Below, in pieces: positions 34,644 to 43,664 of a DNA stretch of 64,000 bases. The DNA comes from Methylobacterium oryzae (GTDB taxonomy: Bacteria; Pseudomonadota; Alphaproteobacteria; Rhizobiales; Beijerinckiaceae). The stretch spans positions 5,103,001 through 5,167,000 of the forward strand of contig NZ_CP090349.1 of NCBI RefSeq assembly GCF_021398735.1, written 5' to 3'. Under the pieces are notes generated by a model. That model was not told where the DNA came from and did no database searches. It saw nothing but the letters and a program-made list of their open reading frames with translations. Each line of letters opens with the position of its first letter. Position 1 is the stretch's first letter. Position numbers and translations under genes: made by a program.

Positions 34644-35486
34644 TCAGTTGGTCGCGTTCTTGTACTTCTCGTGCATCGCCTTCGAGTAAGCGGTCGGCTC
34701 GATGCCCCACTTCTTCTCCTCGTTGACGATGAAGCCGGTCTTCATCCAGTCCTTGGTGGCGTCCTCGACCGCGGCCTGGAGCGTGGTGTTGCCCTGCGCC
34801 ACCGCCATCATCCACGGGGCGTCGAGGATGCCCTTGAGCGGCAGCGCGTAGTTGGCCTTCCAGTCGTCGTCGAGCAGCTTACCCTGCAGCATGCTCTGGT
34901 CGTAGACGTAGCCGATGCAGTTGCCCTGCTTGAGCGCGAAGAGCGGCTTCTCGGACCCGTCGAAGGCGACGATCTCCGCCCCGTAGGTCCGCGCGACGTC
35001 CTTGTTGTACCAAGCGCCCGAGGTGGCGCAGAGCGGCTTGCCCTTGAGCTGCGCCCAGTCGGTGATGCCGGACGACTTGGGCAGCAGGACGTTCACGAAG
35101 TCGGAATAGTAGTTCGGGTCGATCGCCTGCACCACGCGGCGGCGCTCCGGCTTGTCCGACAGGGTGGCGATCAGCAGATCGACCTTGCCCTGCTGCAGGA
35201 ACTCGATCCGGTTGGCCGAGACGACCGGCACGAGCTCGAGCTTCACGCCGAGCCGCTTGGCGAGGTCGGCGGCGAGGTCGGGCTCCAGGCCGATGATGGT
35301 CCCGCTCGGGTCGCGGAAGCCGAACGGCTTGTAATCCGCCTTCACGCCGACGATCAGCGTTCCGCGCTTCTTGATCGCGTCGACGCCGTCGGCGGCCGTG
35401 GCCCGGCCGGGCAGCGCGACGGTCGAGAACGCCGCGAGCGCGGCCAGCGCACCGGTGGTCAGAAGGGTGCGGACGGTGAGACGCAT
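34644..35486 (-). CDS. Polar amino acid ABC substrate-binding protein
   Basis: 280 aa, family 3. The start is ATG 35486 behind AGGAAAG; the signal peptide ends near GRATAADGV. Landmarks are GTLIVGVKADYKPFGFRD, IGLEPDLAADLAKRLGVKLE, NRIEFLQQGKVDLLIATLS and the lid region GIEPTAYSKAM. It lies between the oxidase and permease genes, so its ligand may be the oxidase substrate, an N-methylated amino acid; that is inference. Confidence 0.92.
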   Translation of the reverse strand: MRLTVRTLLTTGALAALAAFSTVALPGRATAADGVDAIKKRGTLIVGVKADYKPFGFRDPSGTIIGLEPDLAADLAKRLGVKLELVPVVSANRIEFLQQGKVDLLIATLSDKPERRRVVQAIDPNYYSDFVNVLLPKSSGITDWAQLKGKPLCATSGAWYNKDVARTYGAEIVAFDGSEKPLFALKQGNCIGYVYDQSMLQGKLLDDDWKANYALPLKGILDAPWMMAVAQGNTTLQAAVEDATKDWMKTGFIVNEEKKWGIEPTAYSKAMHEKYKNATN

Positions 35487-35557
35487 CGGATCTTTCCTGC
35501 TCGGGTCGACGGATCTTGGCATGGTTTCAAGCAATCCACGAGCCATTGGCCGGCGCA

Positions 35558-36721
35558 TCAACTGAAACGTGCCAGAGCGAAGGGCTTGAGATCGACGGTG
35601 CTACCGGTCCCAGCCAGCTCCGCGGCGACGGCCTCGCCGATGCCGGCCGAGTGCTTGAAGCCGTGCCCCGAGCAGGCGGAGACGACCAGGATCCGCTCCA
35701 TCGCGGGATGCCGGTCGATGATGAAGCCGCGGTCGGGGGTCACCGTGTAGACGCAGGCGGCGGCCTGGACGACCTCCGGGGTCGCGCCGGCCAGCCGGTT
35801 CGCGACGCGCAGCCGGTACATGTCGTCGGATTCCGACGGATCGACGCGGCGCTCCACCCCGTCGGCGGTGGTGGTGGTGCTGTACTGCTCCGTCGCGACC
35901 TTGATGGACCCGTCGAGCGGCGGGAAGCCGTAGAGGTATTCCGTGTCGCTCGTCCCGTACATCCAGATGAAGACCGGCGCGTGCGGCCCGTAGGCGGTCT
36001 CGTCCGCGAGCGCGTACCAGTGCAGCAGTTGGCGACGGACGGTCAGGAGCCGGTCGAAGGGGCTCCCGAGCAGGGGGGCCGTCCAGGCGCCCGCGGCCAC
36101 GACGGCGCGGTCGGCCAGGATGGTCTCCTCCGCCGTCTCGATGCGGACGCCGCTCCCGTCCTGCTGCAGCCCGACCACCGTGCAGTTGGTGCGGATCTCG
36201 GCGCCCGCGGCACCCGCGCGGCCGAGCTGCGCCGCGAGGCATCGCTCCGGGAACACGTAGCCGCCGCCCGGCTCGTAATAGGCCTTCTCGTCGCCCGCGA
36301 GGTTCAGGAATTGCGGGAAGCGGCGGGCCACCTCCGCCCCTGTCAGCACCTCGTGGACGATGCCGGCGCCCTCCGCGGCGCTGATGGACCGGCCCACGAA
36401 GTCCGGTTTGCCGTGGTGCGAGGAGACGCCGTGGCCCGGGGCCATGACGAGCGCCCCGCAGGCGTTCAGCAGGGTCTCGCCCGTCTCGGCCTCCAGCTCG
36501 CGCCAGATGCAGTGCGAGGCGGTGACGAAGGGGACGTAGTCGGCGCCCTCACCGACCGCCTGACGGGTGATCCGCGTCTCGCCGTGGCTCGACCCGAGCG
36601 CGTGGGGCGGCGCGAAGCGGTCGAGCCCGATGACCGCGGCGCCCCGCTTCGCCAGCTGGTAGAGCGCGGCGCTGCCCATCGCGCCGAGACCCAGCACGGC
36701 GACGTCGTAGCGGCGGCTCAC
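35558..36721 (-). CDS. solA: SolA/MTOX-type N-methyl amino acid oxidase
   Basis: About 387 aa, FAD-dependent oxidative demethylase giving an amino acid, formaldehyde and hydrogen peroxide. The Rossmann motif is DVAVLGLGAMGSAALYQLAK; RFAPPHALGSSHGETRITRQ is the signature of sarcosine oxidase/N-methyltryptophan oxidase. The covalent-flavin region is SACSGHGFKHSAGIGE, where the Cys preceding SGHGFK is the expected 8-alpha... flavin-linked residue. GTG 36721, eight bases after GGGAG, is preferred to a long non-homologous extension to 36952. First gene of the operon with a polar amino-acid transporter, divergent from a GlxA-type regulator. Formaldehyde release would suit a methylotroph. Sarcosine and N-methyltryptophan cannot be told apart by eye. 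Confidence 0.85.
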   Translation of the reverse strand: MSRRYDVAVLGLGAMGSAALYQLAKRGAAVIGLDRFAPPHALGSSHGETRITRQAVGEGADYVPFVTASHCIWRELEAETGETLLNACGALVMAPGHGVSSHHGKPDFVGRSISAAEGAGIVHEVLTGAEVARRFPQFLNLAGDEKAYYEPGGGYVFPERCLAAQLGRAGAAGAEIRTNCTVVGLQQDGSGVRIETAEETILADRAVVAAGAWTAPLLGSPFDRLLTVRRQLLHWYALADETAYGPHAPVFIWMYGTSDTEYLYGFPPLDGSIKVATEQYSTTTTADGVERRVDPSESDDMYRLRVANRLAGATPEVVQAAACVYTVTPDRGFIIDRHPAMERILVVSACSGHGFKHSAGIGEAVAAELAGTGSTVDLKPFALARFS

Positions 36722-36859
36722 GGCCGACACTCCCGCTCGATTCCGGGACGGGCCGCCGCGGCGGCGCGGAACGGAGGAAGATCGGCAGGTCGAGGCATCC
36801 GGAAGCGATCTCGCGCGGGACGGGGTAACGGCACACAGCATGATCAATGCCGAGGCGGG

Positions 36860-36895
36860 CGTTTGACTGAAACGGACGGTTTCCTGCACGTTTGA
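36860..36895 (+). promoter_or_regulatory. Direct repeat CGTTTGA x2, candidate AraC-type site
   Basis: CGTTTGA occurs at 36860-36866 and 36889-36895, 29 bp apart (about three helical turns), in the 200-bp region between solA and glxA. A small inverted repeat GAAAC-N5-GTTTC lies between the two copies. AraC-family proteins commonly bind direct repeats, so this is a reasonable site for the adjacent regulator. Confidence 0.4.
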
Positions 36896-36924
36896 GCCAT
36901 CGAGGAGCGGAGGGGGCGTCCGAG

Positions 36925-37881
36925 ATGGAGGCGGAGACCGGGGATCGCCCACAGGAGATCGGCTTCATCCTCGTGCCCGGCTTCGCGCTGCTGTCCTTCG
37001 CTTCGGGGTGCGAGCCGTTCCGGGCGGCCAACGAACTTGCCGGGCGGCCGCTCTACCGCCTGCGCTACTTCGGCGAGTCGGAGGGCCGGGTGGCCGCCTC
37101 GTCGGGCGCCGAGGTCCCCACCGAGGCGCTGCCGCGCCAGCGCGGCCACCTCCACACCCTCTTCGTCTGCGCGGGCGGCGAGCCGACCGGGTGGGACAGG
37201 CCCGAGATCCACGCGACCCTGCGGCGGATGGCCCGACTCGGCGTCCGCATCGGCGGCATCTCGGGCGGTCCCTACCTGATGGCCGAAGCGGGCCTGCTGG
37301 CCGATCGCGCGTTCACGCTCCACTGGGAATATGCCGGTGCCACGGTCGAGACCTTCCCGGAGGCGCGCCTGAGCCGGGCGCGCTACGTCGCCGACGGCGA
37401 TCGCCTGACCTGCGGCGGCGGCGTCGCGCCCCTGGAGATGGCCCACGCCCTGATCGCCGAACGCATGGGCGAGGCCTTCGCCCGGCGCGTCTCCGACTGG
37501 TTCCTCCACACCGCCATCGGCGCCGCCGACGACCCGCAGCGGGCCTCCGCGGTCGAGCGCTACGGAATCCACCATCCGGCTCTGCTGGCGGTGCTGGAGA
37601 CGATGGAGAAGACCGTGGAGGCGCCGCTCGGCCGCCTCGCCATGGCGCGCCTCGCGGCGATCAGCCCGCGCCACCTCGACCGGCTGTTCCTCGACAAGCT
37701 CGGGCTCAGCTTCTCGGCCCAGTACAGGGCGATTCGCCTCGCCCACGGACGCCGCCTTCTGCGCCAGAGCCCGCTCAGGATCGGGGAGATCGCGACGGCC
37801 TGCGGCTTCACGAGCGCGGCCCATTTCGCCCGCTGCTACCGGTCCCATTTCGGCTGCAGCCCGTCCGCGGAGCGCGCGTGA
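36925..37881 (+). CDS. GlxA-family AraC-type regulator
   Basis: 318 aa. The N-terminal DJ-1/PfpI-like domain (about 1-190) has IGFILVPGFALLSFASGCEPF, HTLFVCAGGEPT, GGISGGPYLMAEAGLL and TCGGGVAPLEMAHALI. The C-terminal double helix-turn-helix AraC domain (about 215-318) has LAAISPRHLDRLFLDKLG and IGEIATACGFTSAAHFARCYRSHFG. Relatives such as GbdR, SouR and ArgR-like proteins control betaine, sarcosine and amino-acid catabolism. Divergence from the solA operon on one side and convergence with eutCB on the other fits such a role. Confidence 0.9.
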   Translation: MEAETGDRPQEIGFILVPGFALLSFASGCEPFRAANELAGRPLYRLRYFGESEGRVAASSGAEVPTEALPRQRGHLHTLFVCAGGEPTGWDRPEIHATLRRMARLGVRIGGISGGPYLMAEAGLLADRAFTLHWEYAGATVETFPEARLSRARYVADGDRLTCGGGVAPLEMAHALIAERMGEAFARRVSDWFLHTAIGAADDPQRASAVERYGIHHPALLAVLETMEKTVEAPLGRLAMARLAAISPRHLDRLFLDKLGLSFSAQYRAIRLAHGRRLLRQSPLRIGEIATACGFTSAAHFARCYRSHFGCSPSAERA

Positions 37882-37905
37882 CGTCCGCCCGGGTCGTCCG
37901 AGCGG

Positions 37906-38685
37906 TCAGTCCCGCGCGTCCGGCAGCGCCTTCGGGTCTGCGGGATCGTCCCGGCGCAGCGCGACGCCGCTAGTGCCCTGGGCCAGCATCGCCCGTAGCA
38001 GCGCCTCCATCTGCCCGGCGGCCGCCTCGACCGCCAGGCCGCCCTCCCGGATGTTCGAGATGCAGTTCCGCCGGGAATCGGGCAGCCCCGGCGCCGGGCC
38101 GAACGTGACGTAGCAGCCCAGGCTGTCGGAGGCCGACAGACCCGGCCGCTCCCCGATCAGAACCACGACGCAGCGCGCCCCGAGTCGCGCCCCGATCGGA
38201 TCGCCGATCGCTACACGTCCCTGGCTCGCGACGACCACCGGCGCGAGGCGCCAGCCGGCCTGCCACACCCGCGCTGCCAGCGCCGCCGCCGCCGGGACCG
38301 CGTTCAGCGCGACGGCCGTCGCCGACAGCCCGTCCGCGATCACGATCGCCACGTCGAAGCCCGGCCCGTGCCCGTCGAGCACCGACCCGGAGTCCGGATC
38401 GAGGGTGCGGCCCCTGTCCGGCCGGCGCAGGTACTCCGCCCGGTCGGCCACGGCGGAGCGGACCTCCACCGCGTCGAGGCCCTGCGCCCGCAGCCCTTCG
38501 CGGATCGCGGCCGCGTCGAGGGGCGTCCACACCGCCTCGCGGGCGCGGGCATGGTCGAGCCCGAAGGCGAGCGCCGCGCCGGTCGGCAGGCCAGCGCCGT
38601 GCGCGCCGAGCGCGATGCGCGCCTGGGTCAGCCCGCGCAAGTCGCGCAGCGTCGGGGGGCCCAGACGGGCCGGCTCGCCGCTCAC
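37906..38685 (-). CDS. eutC: Ethanolamine ammonia-lyase light chain
   Basis: 259 aa, small subunit of adenosylcobalamin-dependent ethanolamine ammonia-lyase. Landmarks are LRDLTQAR-like LRDLRGLTQARIALG, RPDRGRTLD, VIADGLSATAV and the C-terminal CISNIREGGLAVEAAA. The GTG start overlaps the eutB stop (GTGA), the usual arrangement. The product with EutB converts ethanolamine to acetaldehyde and ammonia. No microcompartment genes are nearby. Confidence 0.93.
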   Translation of the reverse strand: MSGEPARLGPPTLRDLRGLTQARIALGAHGAGLPTGAALAFGLDHARAREAVWTPLDAAAIREGLRAQGLDAVEVRSAVADRAEYLRRPDRGRTLDPDSGSVLDGHGPGFDVAIVIADGLSATAVALNAVPAAAALAARVWQAGWRLAPVVVASQGRVAIGDPIGARLGARCVVVLIGERPGLSASDSLGCYVTFGPAPGLPDSRRNCISNIREGGLAVEAAAGQMEALLRAMLAQGTSGVALRRDDPADPKALPDARD

Positions 38686-40085
38686 GCGGCCCGCCCAGGC
38701 AGGAGTCGGGACGCCTCCGCCAGGGCCGGGGGCAGCGCGCCCGTCGCGCTGGCCAGCCTGCCCTGCCCGTCCGTGATGCCCACGGCCCGCAGCCACGCCT
38801 CGAATTCCGGGGCCGGACGGCGACCCAGGGTCTCGCGGGCGTAGACAACGTCGTGGTGCGACAATGACTGGTAGTTCAGCATCACGTCGTCTGCCCCCGG
38901 CACGGTGATGACGAAGTTGACGCCGGCCGCGCACAAGAGGGTAAGGAGGGCGTCCATGTCTTCGCCGTCGGCGTCGGCATGGTTGGTGTAGCAGACGTCC
39001 ACGCCCATCGGCAGGCCGAGCAGCTTGCCGCAGAAGTGGTCCTCGAGTCCGGCGCGGATGATCTGCTTGCCGTTGAAGAGGTACTCGGGACCGATGAAGC
39101 CCACGACCGTGTTGACGAGCAGCGGGTCGAACTCCCGCGCCACCGCGTAGGCGCGCGCCTCCATGGTCTGCTGATCGACGCCCCAGTTGGCGTCCGCGGA
39201 GAGGGCCGAACCCTGCCCGGTCTCGAAATACATGAACTGACCGCCCGCCGGGCAGCGGCCCAGCGACCGGGCCGCCTCGGAGGCCTCGCGCAGGACGGCG
39301 AGATCGACGCCGAAGCCGGCATTGGCCTTCTGCGAGCCCGCCACCGACTGGAACACGAGATCGACGGGCGCCCCGCGCGCCATGGCCTCGATCGCCACCG
39401 TGACGTGGCCGAGGCAGCAGTGCTGGGTCGGCACGTCGAGGCGCAGCCGCAGGGTCTCCAGGAGCTCGACGATGCGGATGTAGTCGGGGAGGGAATCGGT
39501 CGCCGGATTGACCCCGATGACCGCGTCGCCGGAGCCCATCAGCAGGCCGTCGAGGGCCGAGATCAGGATGCCCTCGGACGAGTCGGTCGGGTGATTGGGC
39601 TGGTTGCGGGTCGCGAGCCGGCCGGGCAGGCCGATGGTCGAGCGGAATCGCGTCACCACCGGCCGCTTGGCGGCGACGGCGACGAGGTCCTGCAGCCGGC
39701 AGATCTTGGAGACCGCCGCGACCATCTCGGGCGTGAGGCCGGGCGACAGGGCGGCGAGCGCCGTTGCGTCGGCGGCGGGGGAGAGCAGCCACTCGCGGAA
39801 GGCGCCGACCGTGAGGGCGGAGACCAACGCGAAGGCGGCCGCGTCGTGCCGGCGGGCGATGAGGTCCGAGACCTCGTCCTGATCGGAGGGGATCAGCTCC
39901 TCGGCCAGGAAGGTCTTGAGCGGCAGGTCCGCGAGGGCGATCTGCGCGGCCAGGCGCTCCACCGGCCCGTCGGCGCAGAGGCCGGCGAGCTGGTCGCCCG
40001 AGCGCTCCGGCGTGGCCTTGGCGAGCAGGCTGCGCAGGTCGGGGAAAGTGAAGCGTGTGCCTTCGATCGTCGTCGCGTAGGCCAT
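38682..40085 (-). CDS. eutB: Ethanolamine ammonia-lyase heavy chain
   Basis: 467 aa, catalytic barrel subunit. Landmarks are TRFRSTIGLPGRLATRNQPN, DGLLMGSGDAVIGVNPATDS, PTQHCCLGHVTVAIEAM, FQSVAGSQKANAGFG, FETGQGSALSADAN and HADADGEDMDALLTLL, with the substrate-binding Arg/Glu/Gln set of the family in place. It starts at ATG 40085, 97 bp from the L,D-transpeptidase gene, with a 12-bp palindrome between. EutA reactivase and acetaldehyde dehydrogenase are not encoded in the window. Confidence 0.94.
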   Translation of the reverse strand: MAYATTIEGTRFTFPDLRSLLAKATPERSGDQLAGLCADGPVERLAAQIALADLPLKTFLAEELIPSDQDEVSDLIARRHDAAAFALVSALTVGAFREWLLSPAADATALAALSPGLTPEMVAAVSKICRLQDLVAVAAKRPVVTRFRSTIGLPGRLATRNQPNHPTDSSEGILISALDGLLMGSGDAVIGVNPATDSLPDYIRIVELLETLRLRLDVPTQHCCLGHVTVAIEAMARGAPVDLVFQSVAGSQKANAGFGVDLAVLREASEAARSLGRCPAGGQFMYFETGQGSALSADANWGVDQQTMEARAYAVAREFDPLLVNTVVGFIGPEYLFNGKQIIRAGLEDHFCGKLLGLPMGVDVCYTNHADADGEDMDALLTLLCAAGVNFVITVPGADDVMLNYQSLSHHDVVYARETLGRRPAPEFEAWLRAVGITDGQGRLASATGALPPALAEASRLLPGRAA

Positions 40086-40125
40086 GCGGGCGCTCCCGGC
40101 GCGCTGTCGGACGTCAGCGAACCCG

Positions 40126-40137
40126 ATCCTGCAGGAT
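40126..40137. promoter_or_regulatory. Perfect palindrome ATCCTGCAGGAT upstream of eutB
   Basis: A 12-bp palindrome about 40 bp before the eutB start codon in the short gap behind the L,D-transpeptidase gene. There is no loop or T-run, so an operator is more likely than a terminator. No binder is known. Confidence 0.3.
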
Positions 40138-40182
40138 GTCGGGGCCGCCGGGAAGCGGGGACGGCGCGGACGCTGCCCGCCC

Positions 40183-40887
40183 TCAGGCCGGCAGCACGAC
40201 CACCTTCGTCTTCACCGGCGTGCGCGCGTAGAGGTGGATCATGTCCTGGCTGAGCAGGCCGACGCAACCGCTGGTGATGCCCGTGCCGATCGATTCGGCG
40301 TCGCTGCTGGCGTAGATCGTGTAGAGCGTATAGGCGCCGTTCTGGTAGAGGTGGAGCGTGCGCGCGCCGAGCGGGTTGTCGAGGCCGCCGGGCATGCCGC
40401 GGGCGTATTTCGCGGCCTCGGGCTGGCGCCGGATCATCTCCTTGGGCGGGGTCCAAGTCGCCCACTCGGACTTGCGGCCGACATAGGCGTTCCCGTTCCA
40501 CAGGAAGCCCTGGCGGCCGACATTGGCGCCGTAGCGGGTTGCGGTGCCGTCACCCTCGATGCGGTAGACGTAGTAGTTGGCGGGATCGACCACGATCGTG
40601 CCGGGCGCCTCCGACGAGGCGTACTGGACCGTCCGCCGGTAGTATTTCGGGTTGACCTTGCTGACGTCGACCGCCGGGATCGGGAACTTCTCGTTCGGCA
40701 TCGGCCCGTAGGTCTTCGCCGCCTCGGCCATGAGCAGGGTGTCGGTCGTCCCGCACCCGCCGAGCGAGAGGGCGCCGATCCCCAGGGCCGAGCCGGCCAG
40801 GAACGACCGGCGGCTCAGACGCCCGGCCTCGCGCTCCGGATGCCCGCGCTCGTCGAGGCCGCCGGCCATGCGATCGTCCGTCATCAT
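40183..40887 (-). CDS. L,D-transpeptidase (YkuD), probable Tat-exported lipoprotein
   Basis: 234 aa. The N-terminal signal has a twin-arginine motif (LSRRSFLAGSALG) and a lipobox (SLGGC), so it is probably exported folded and lipid-anchored. The YkuD domain (about 95-232) has TIVVDPANYYVYRIEG, GFLWNGNAYVGRKSEWATW and the catalytic segment TGITSGCVGLLSQD with the nucleophile Cys. The usual S-H/R-G-C-x-R appears here as TSGCVGL. Such enzymes make 3-3 peptidoglycan cross-links or attach outer-membrane proteins, important in Hyphomicrobiales. ATG 40887 follows CAGGG. Confidence 0.92.
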   Translation of the reverse strand: MMTDDRMAGGLDERGHPEREAGRLSRRSFLAGSALGIGALSLGGCGTTDTLLMAEAAKTYGPMPNEKFPIPAVDVSKVNPKYYRRTVQYASSEAPGTIVVDPANYYVYRIEGDGTATRYGANVGRQGFLWNGNAYVGRKSEWATWTPPKEMIRRQPEAAKYARGMPGGLDNPLGARTLHLYQNGAYTLYTIYASSDAESIGTGITSGCVGLLSQDMIHLYARTPVKTKVVVLPA

Positions 40888-41146
40888 CGCCCTGGACTTC
40901 CCTGTCCTGCAGCCCGGCGCGACCGCGCGGCGTGCCTTTGCCGCGCGAACGGCCAAGCTCGAGAGTGCCGCGTGCCAGCGCACCTGGCAAGCTTGTCCTT
41001 ACAGAGCCGAGAGCGGCCGAAATGCGTCGCAAGTGTGGTGGATCCTCGCGATCTCCAGACTTCGTCGCCGAACTTGCGTATCGAATGTGCCGCGCGTGCT
41101 TCGACTGCCGCAGGCGCCCCCCGGACGGCGACGCCTGTCGGCGGAG

Positions 41147-41907
41147 TCAGAACTGCACGCCGCGGGTCAGGCTGCCGTCGACCACGAGGTTGGTGCCGGT
41201 GATGAAGCTCGCCGCCGGGCTCGCCAGGAACACGGCCGCGCGGGCCACCTCCTCCGGCCGCGCCATCCGTCCCGTCGGGTTCAGCCGGAGCGCCTCGGCG
41301 AACAGCGCGGGGTTGCCGGTCTCGATCTGGTGCCAGACGCCGCCCGCGAAGTAGGTGTTGCCGGGCGAGACCGAGTTGGCCCGGATGTTCCGGGGCGCGA
41401 GCTGGAAGGCCAGGCCCTGCGCGTAGTGGATCAGCGCCGCCTTGAAGGCGCCGTAGGGCCCCTCCGCGAAGTCGATCTCGCGCCCGGAGACGCTGGAGAT
41501 GACGACGATCGCGCCGGCCTCGGAGCGCTCGAGGTACGGCATCGCCGCCTCGACCGCCGTGACGGTGCCCATCATGTCGACCGCGAAACCGCTGCGCCAC
41601 GCCGCCTCGTCGCTGCCGACCGCCAGCGCGCTGACGTTCGGCACCACGATGTCGAGGCCGCCGAGCTCATCGGCGGCCTCGGCGACCCAGCCGCGCAGGG
41701 CGGCGGAATCGGCGACGTCGACGGCGCGCCCGGTCGCCGCCACGCCCCTGGCGCGGAGGGCCGCCACCTTGGCGGCGACCTCCGCTCCGTTGCGGGCGCA
41801 GAGGGCGACCGCCGCCCCCTCGTCGGCCAGCAGGTCGACGATCGCCGCGCCGATACCTTGGTGCCGCCGGTCACCAGCGCCCGGCGGCCACTGAGCCCGA
41901 GATCCAT
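41147..41907 (-). pseudogene. SDR-family oxidoreductase with an apparent one-base frameshift
   Basis: A short-chain dehydrogenase of about 253 aa if repaired. It starts at ATG 41907 behind GGAGGAGG with MDLGLSGRRALVTGGTK. The expected GIGAAIVDLLADEGAA then appears only in the next frame, because the CC at 41856-41857 should be CCC. After that the frame is intact: LCARNGAEVAAKV, PNVSALAVGS, the catalytic Ser in VISSVSGREI, YGAFKAALIHYAQGLA (Tyr and Lys) and IRANSVSPGNTYF. It ends the amide operon, 21 bp after the formamidase stop. A sequencing indel is as likely as true loss. Confidence 0.8.
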
Positions 41908-41928
41908 GCCGTCCTCCTCCGTCGCCGA

Positions 41929-42921
41929 TCAGGCGTGGGCGATCGCCTTCGTGATCGAGGCGCCGAGCGTGTATTTCGGATCGACCATGTTGCCGAGCCG
42001 CACGCGCCCGCACTGCGTGAGCAGCATGTAGGCGTCGATCTCGTCGAAGCCGAAATCGGCCGCGAGCCAGCGGATCAGCTCCCGGTAGGCGATGCGCGCC
42101 GCGTCCTCCATCGGCCGGGACGAGCCGATCGTCATGTAGAAGTCTTCGGTCTCGAGCCGCGGCCAGCGGAAGGTCCAGCCCTTGATCAGGTCGATCTGCA
42201 CCGTCGTGTGGGTCGGGTGCTCCACCGCGACGCCGCAGAGTTCGCCGTCGCCCTGCGCGGCGTGGCAGTCGCCGAGGTAGAGGAGTGCGCCCTTCGCATT
42301 CACCGGCAGGTAGATCACCGCGCCGACGCCCACGTCCGGCAGGTCCATGTTGCCGCCGTAATAGTCCGGCTGCAGCGAGGAGATCGCCTCGATCTCCGGC
42401 GAGGTGCCGATCGTGCCGATGAACGGCTGGTAGGGCAACGTGATCCGGTCGTTCCAGCGCACGCCGGTCTCGGCCGTGACCTCGAGCTTGCGCACCCGCT
42501 CGGGGAGCGGCGGATTGAGGAGCGCGGTGTCGCCGGTGGCGACGAGGCCGCCGAATTCCGGCATGATCAGCGTCGTGCCGCAGGGCTGCGGGCCGCGCGG
42601 CCGGATCGAGCGGATCGCCACCGCGAGGCAGTCGCCCTTCTCGGCGCCGTTGACGTAGATCGGCCCGTTCTGCGGGTTGAGGTAGGGGAAGTTCAGGATC
42701 TGCGTCGGGCTGTCGGTCTCGTGGCGGATCTTGCCCTCGAAGGCGTCGTGGGTCTCGACGGTGACGACCGCGCCGGGATCGACGGTCAGCACCGGCTCGG
42801 CGAAAGGCCCGTAGACGTAGTGGTAGCGGCCCTGCTCGACCTCGGTGATCCTGTACTCCCGGCCGGGCTTGCCGCCGGCGACGCCCTTGCGGGCCATGAT
42901 GGACTGGTCGAGCCACTGCAT
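41929..42921 (-). CDS. fmdA: Acetamidase/formamidase family amidohydrolase
   Basis: 330 aa, FmdA_AmdA family, hydrolysing short amides to acid and ammonia. Landmarks are DPGAVVTVETHDAFEGKI, YLNPQNGPIYVNGAEKGD, IMPEFGGLVATGD and LPVNAKGALLYLGDCHAAQGDGELCG, which holds the conserved metal-binding/catalytic region. Cytoplasmic. It lies 32 bp after the UrtE-like gene in an operon that starts with the amide sensor AmiC, so a short aliphatic amide such as formamide or acetamide is the likely substrate. Confidence 0.92.
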   Translation of the reverse strand: MQWLDQSIMARKGVAGGKPGREYRITEVEQGRYHYVYGPFAEPVLTVDPGAVVTVETHDAFEGKIRHETDSPTQILNFPYLNPQNGPIYVNGAEKGDCLAVAIRSIRPRGPQPCGTTLIMPEFGGLVATGDTALLNPPLPERVRKLEVTAETGVRWNDRITLPYQPFIGTIGTSPEIEAISSLQPDYYGGNMDLPDVGVGAVIYLPVNAKGALLYLGDCHAAQGDGELCGVAVEHPTHTTVQIDLIKGWTFRWPRLETEDFYMTIGSSRPMEDAARIAYRELIRWLAADFGFDEIDAYMLLTQCGRVRLGNMVDPKYTLGASITKAIAHA

Positions 42922-42953
42922 GGTCGTCTCTCCCTTGGTTGTCTGCCGTGTCG

Positions 42954-43664
42954 TCAGACGGCGAGGTGGCGCCGCACGAGGTCGCGGTCGTCGAGGTCGC
43001 GGGCCGTCAGCTCCGCGACGATCCGGCCCTTGTCCATGACGTAGCTGCGCTGGGCCATGGCGCGGATCAGGTCGAGGTTCTGCTCCACGAACACGATCGT
43101 CACCCCGGTGCGGTGGTTGAGATCGACCAGGGTGCGGCCGATCTGCTGCACCACCGAGGGCTGGATGCCCTCGGAGGGCTCGTCGAGGAGGATCAGCGCA
43201 GGTTCGCCGACGAGGACGCGGCCGATGGCGAGCTGCTGCTGCTGGCCGCCCGAGAGCGTCCCCGCCCGCTGCCCGCGCCGCTCCCGCAGGATCGGGAAAG
43301 GCCCGAAGGCGCGCTCGTAATCCGGCCGCTCCCCCTTCGGCAGCAGCGACGCTCCGACCGTCAGATTGTCGACGACGCTCATGCGCGGGAAGACATCGCG
43401 GCCTTGCGGCACGTAGCCGATGCCGAGGCGGGCGCGCCGGTGGGCGGCGAGCCCCTCGACCGCCGCACCCCGGAACGCGATGCCGCCCGCGGAGGCGGGC
43501 AGGAGCCCGACGAGGCTGCGCATCAGCGTCGACTTGCCGACGCCGTTGCGGCCGATCACCGCCACGATCTCGCCGGGCCGGACCGCGAGGTCGATGCCCT
43601 GCAGCACGGGCTTGCCGCCGTAGCCGGCGCGGAGGCCGGTCGTCGCGAGGAGCGCCTCAGGCAT
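42954..43664 (-). CDS. urtE: Urea/amide ABC transporter ATPase, UrtE-like
   Basis: 236 aa. Walker A GRNGVGKST, Q-loop YVPQGRDVFPRMSV, signature LSGGQQQQLAIGRVL, Walker B LILLDEPSEGIQPSV and VEQNLD are intact; the DEPSEGIQPS form is typical of UrtE. ATG 43664 overlaps the UrtD-like stop by 8 bases. Part of a five-gene UrtABCDE-like transporter, here set in an amide operon rather than a urease cluster. Confidence 0.9.
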   Translation of the reverse strand: MPEALLATTGLRAGYGGKPVLQGIDLAVRPGEIVAVIGRNGVGKSTLMRSLVGLLPASAGGIAFRGAAVEGLAAHRRARLGIGYVPQGRDVFPRMSVVDNLTVGASLLPKGERPDYERAFGPFPILRERRGQRAGTLSGGQQQQLAIGRVLVGEPALILLDEPSEGIQPSVVQQIGRTLVDLNHRTGVTIVFVEQNLDLIRAMAQRSYVMDKGRIVAELTARDLDDRDLVRRHLAV

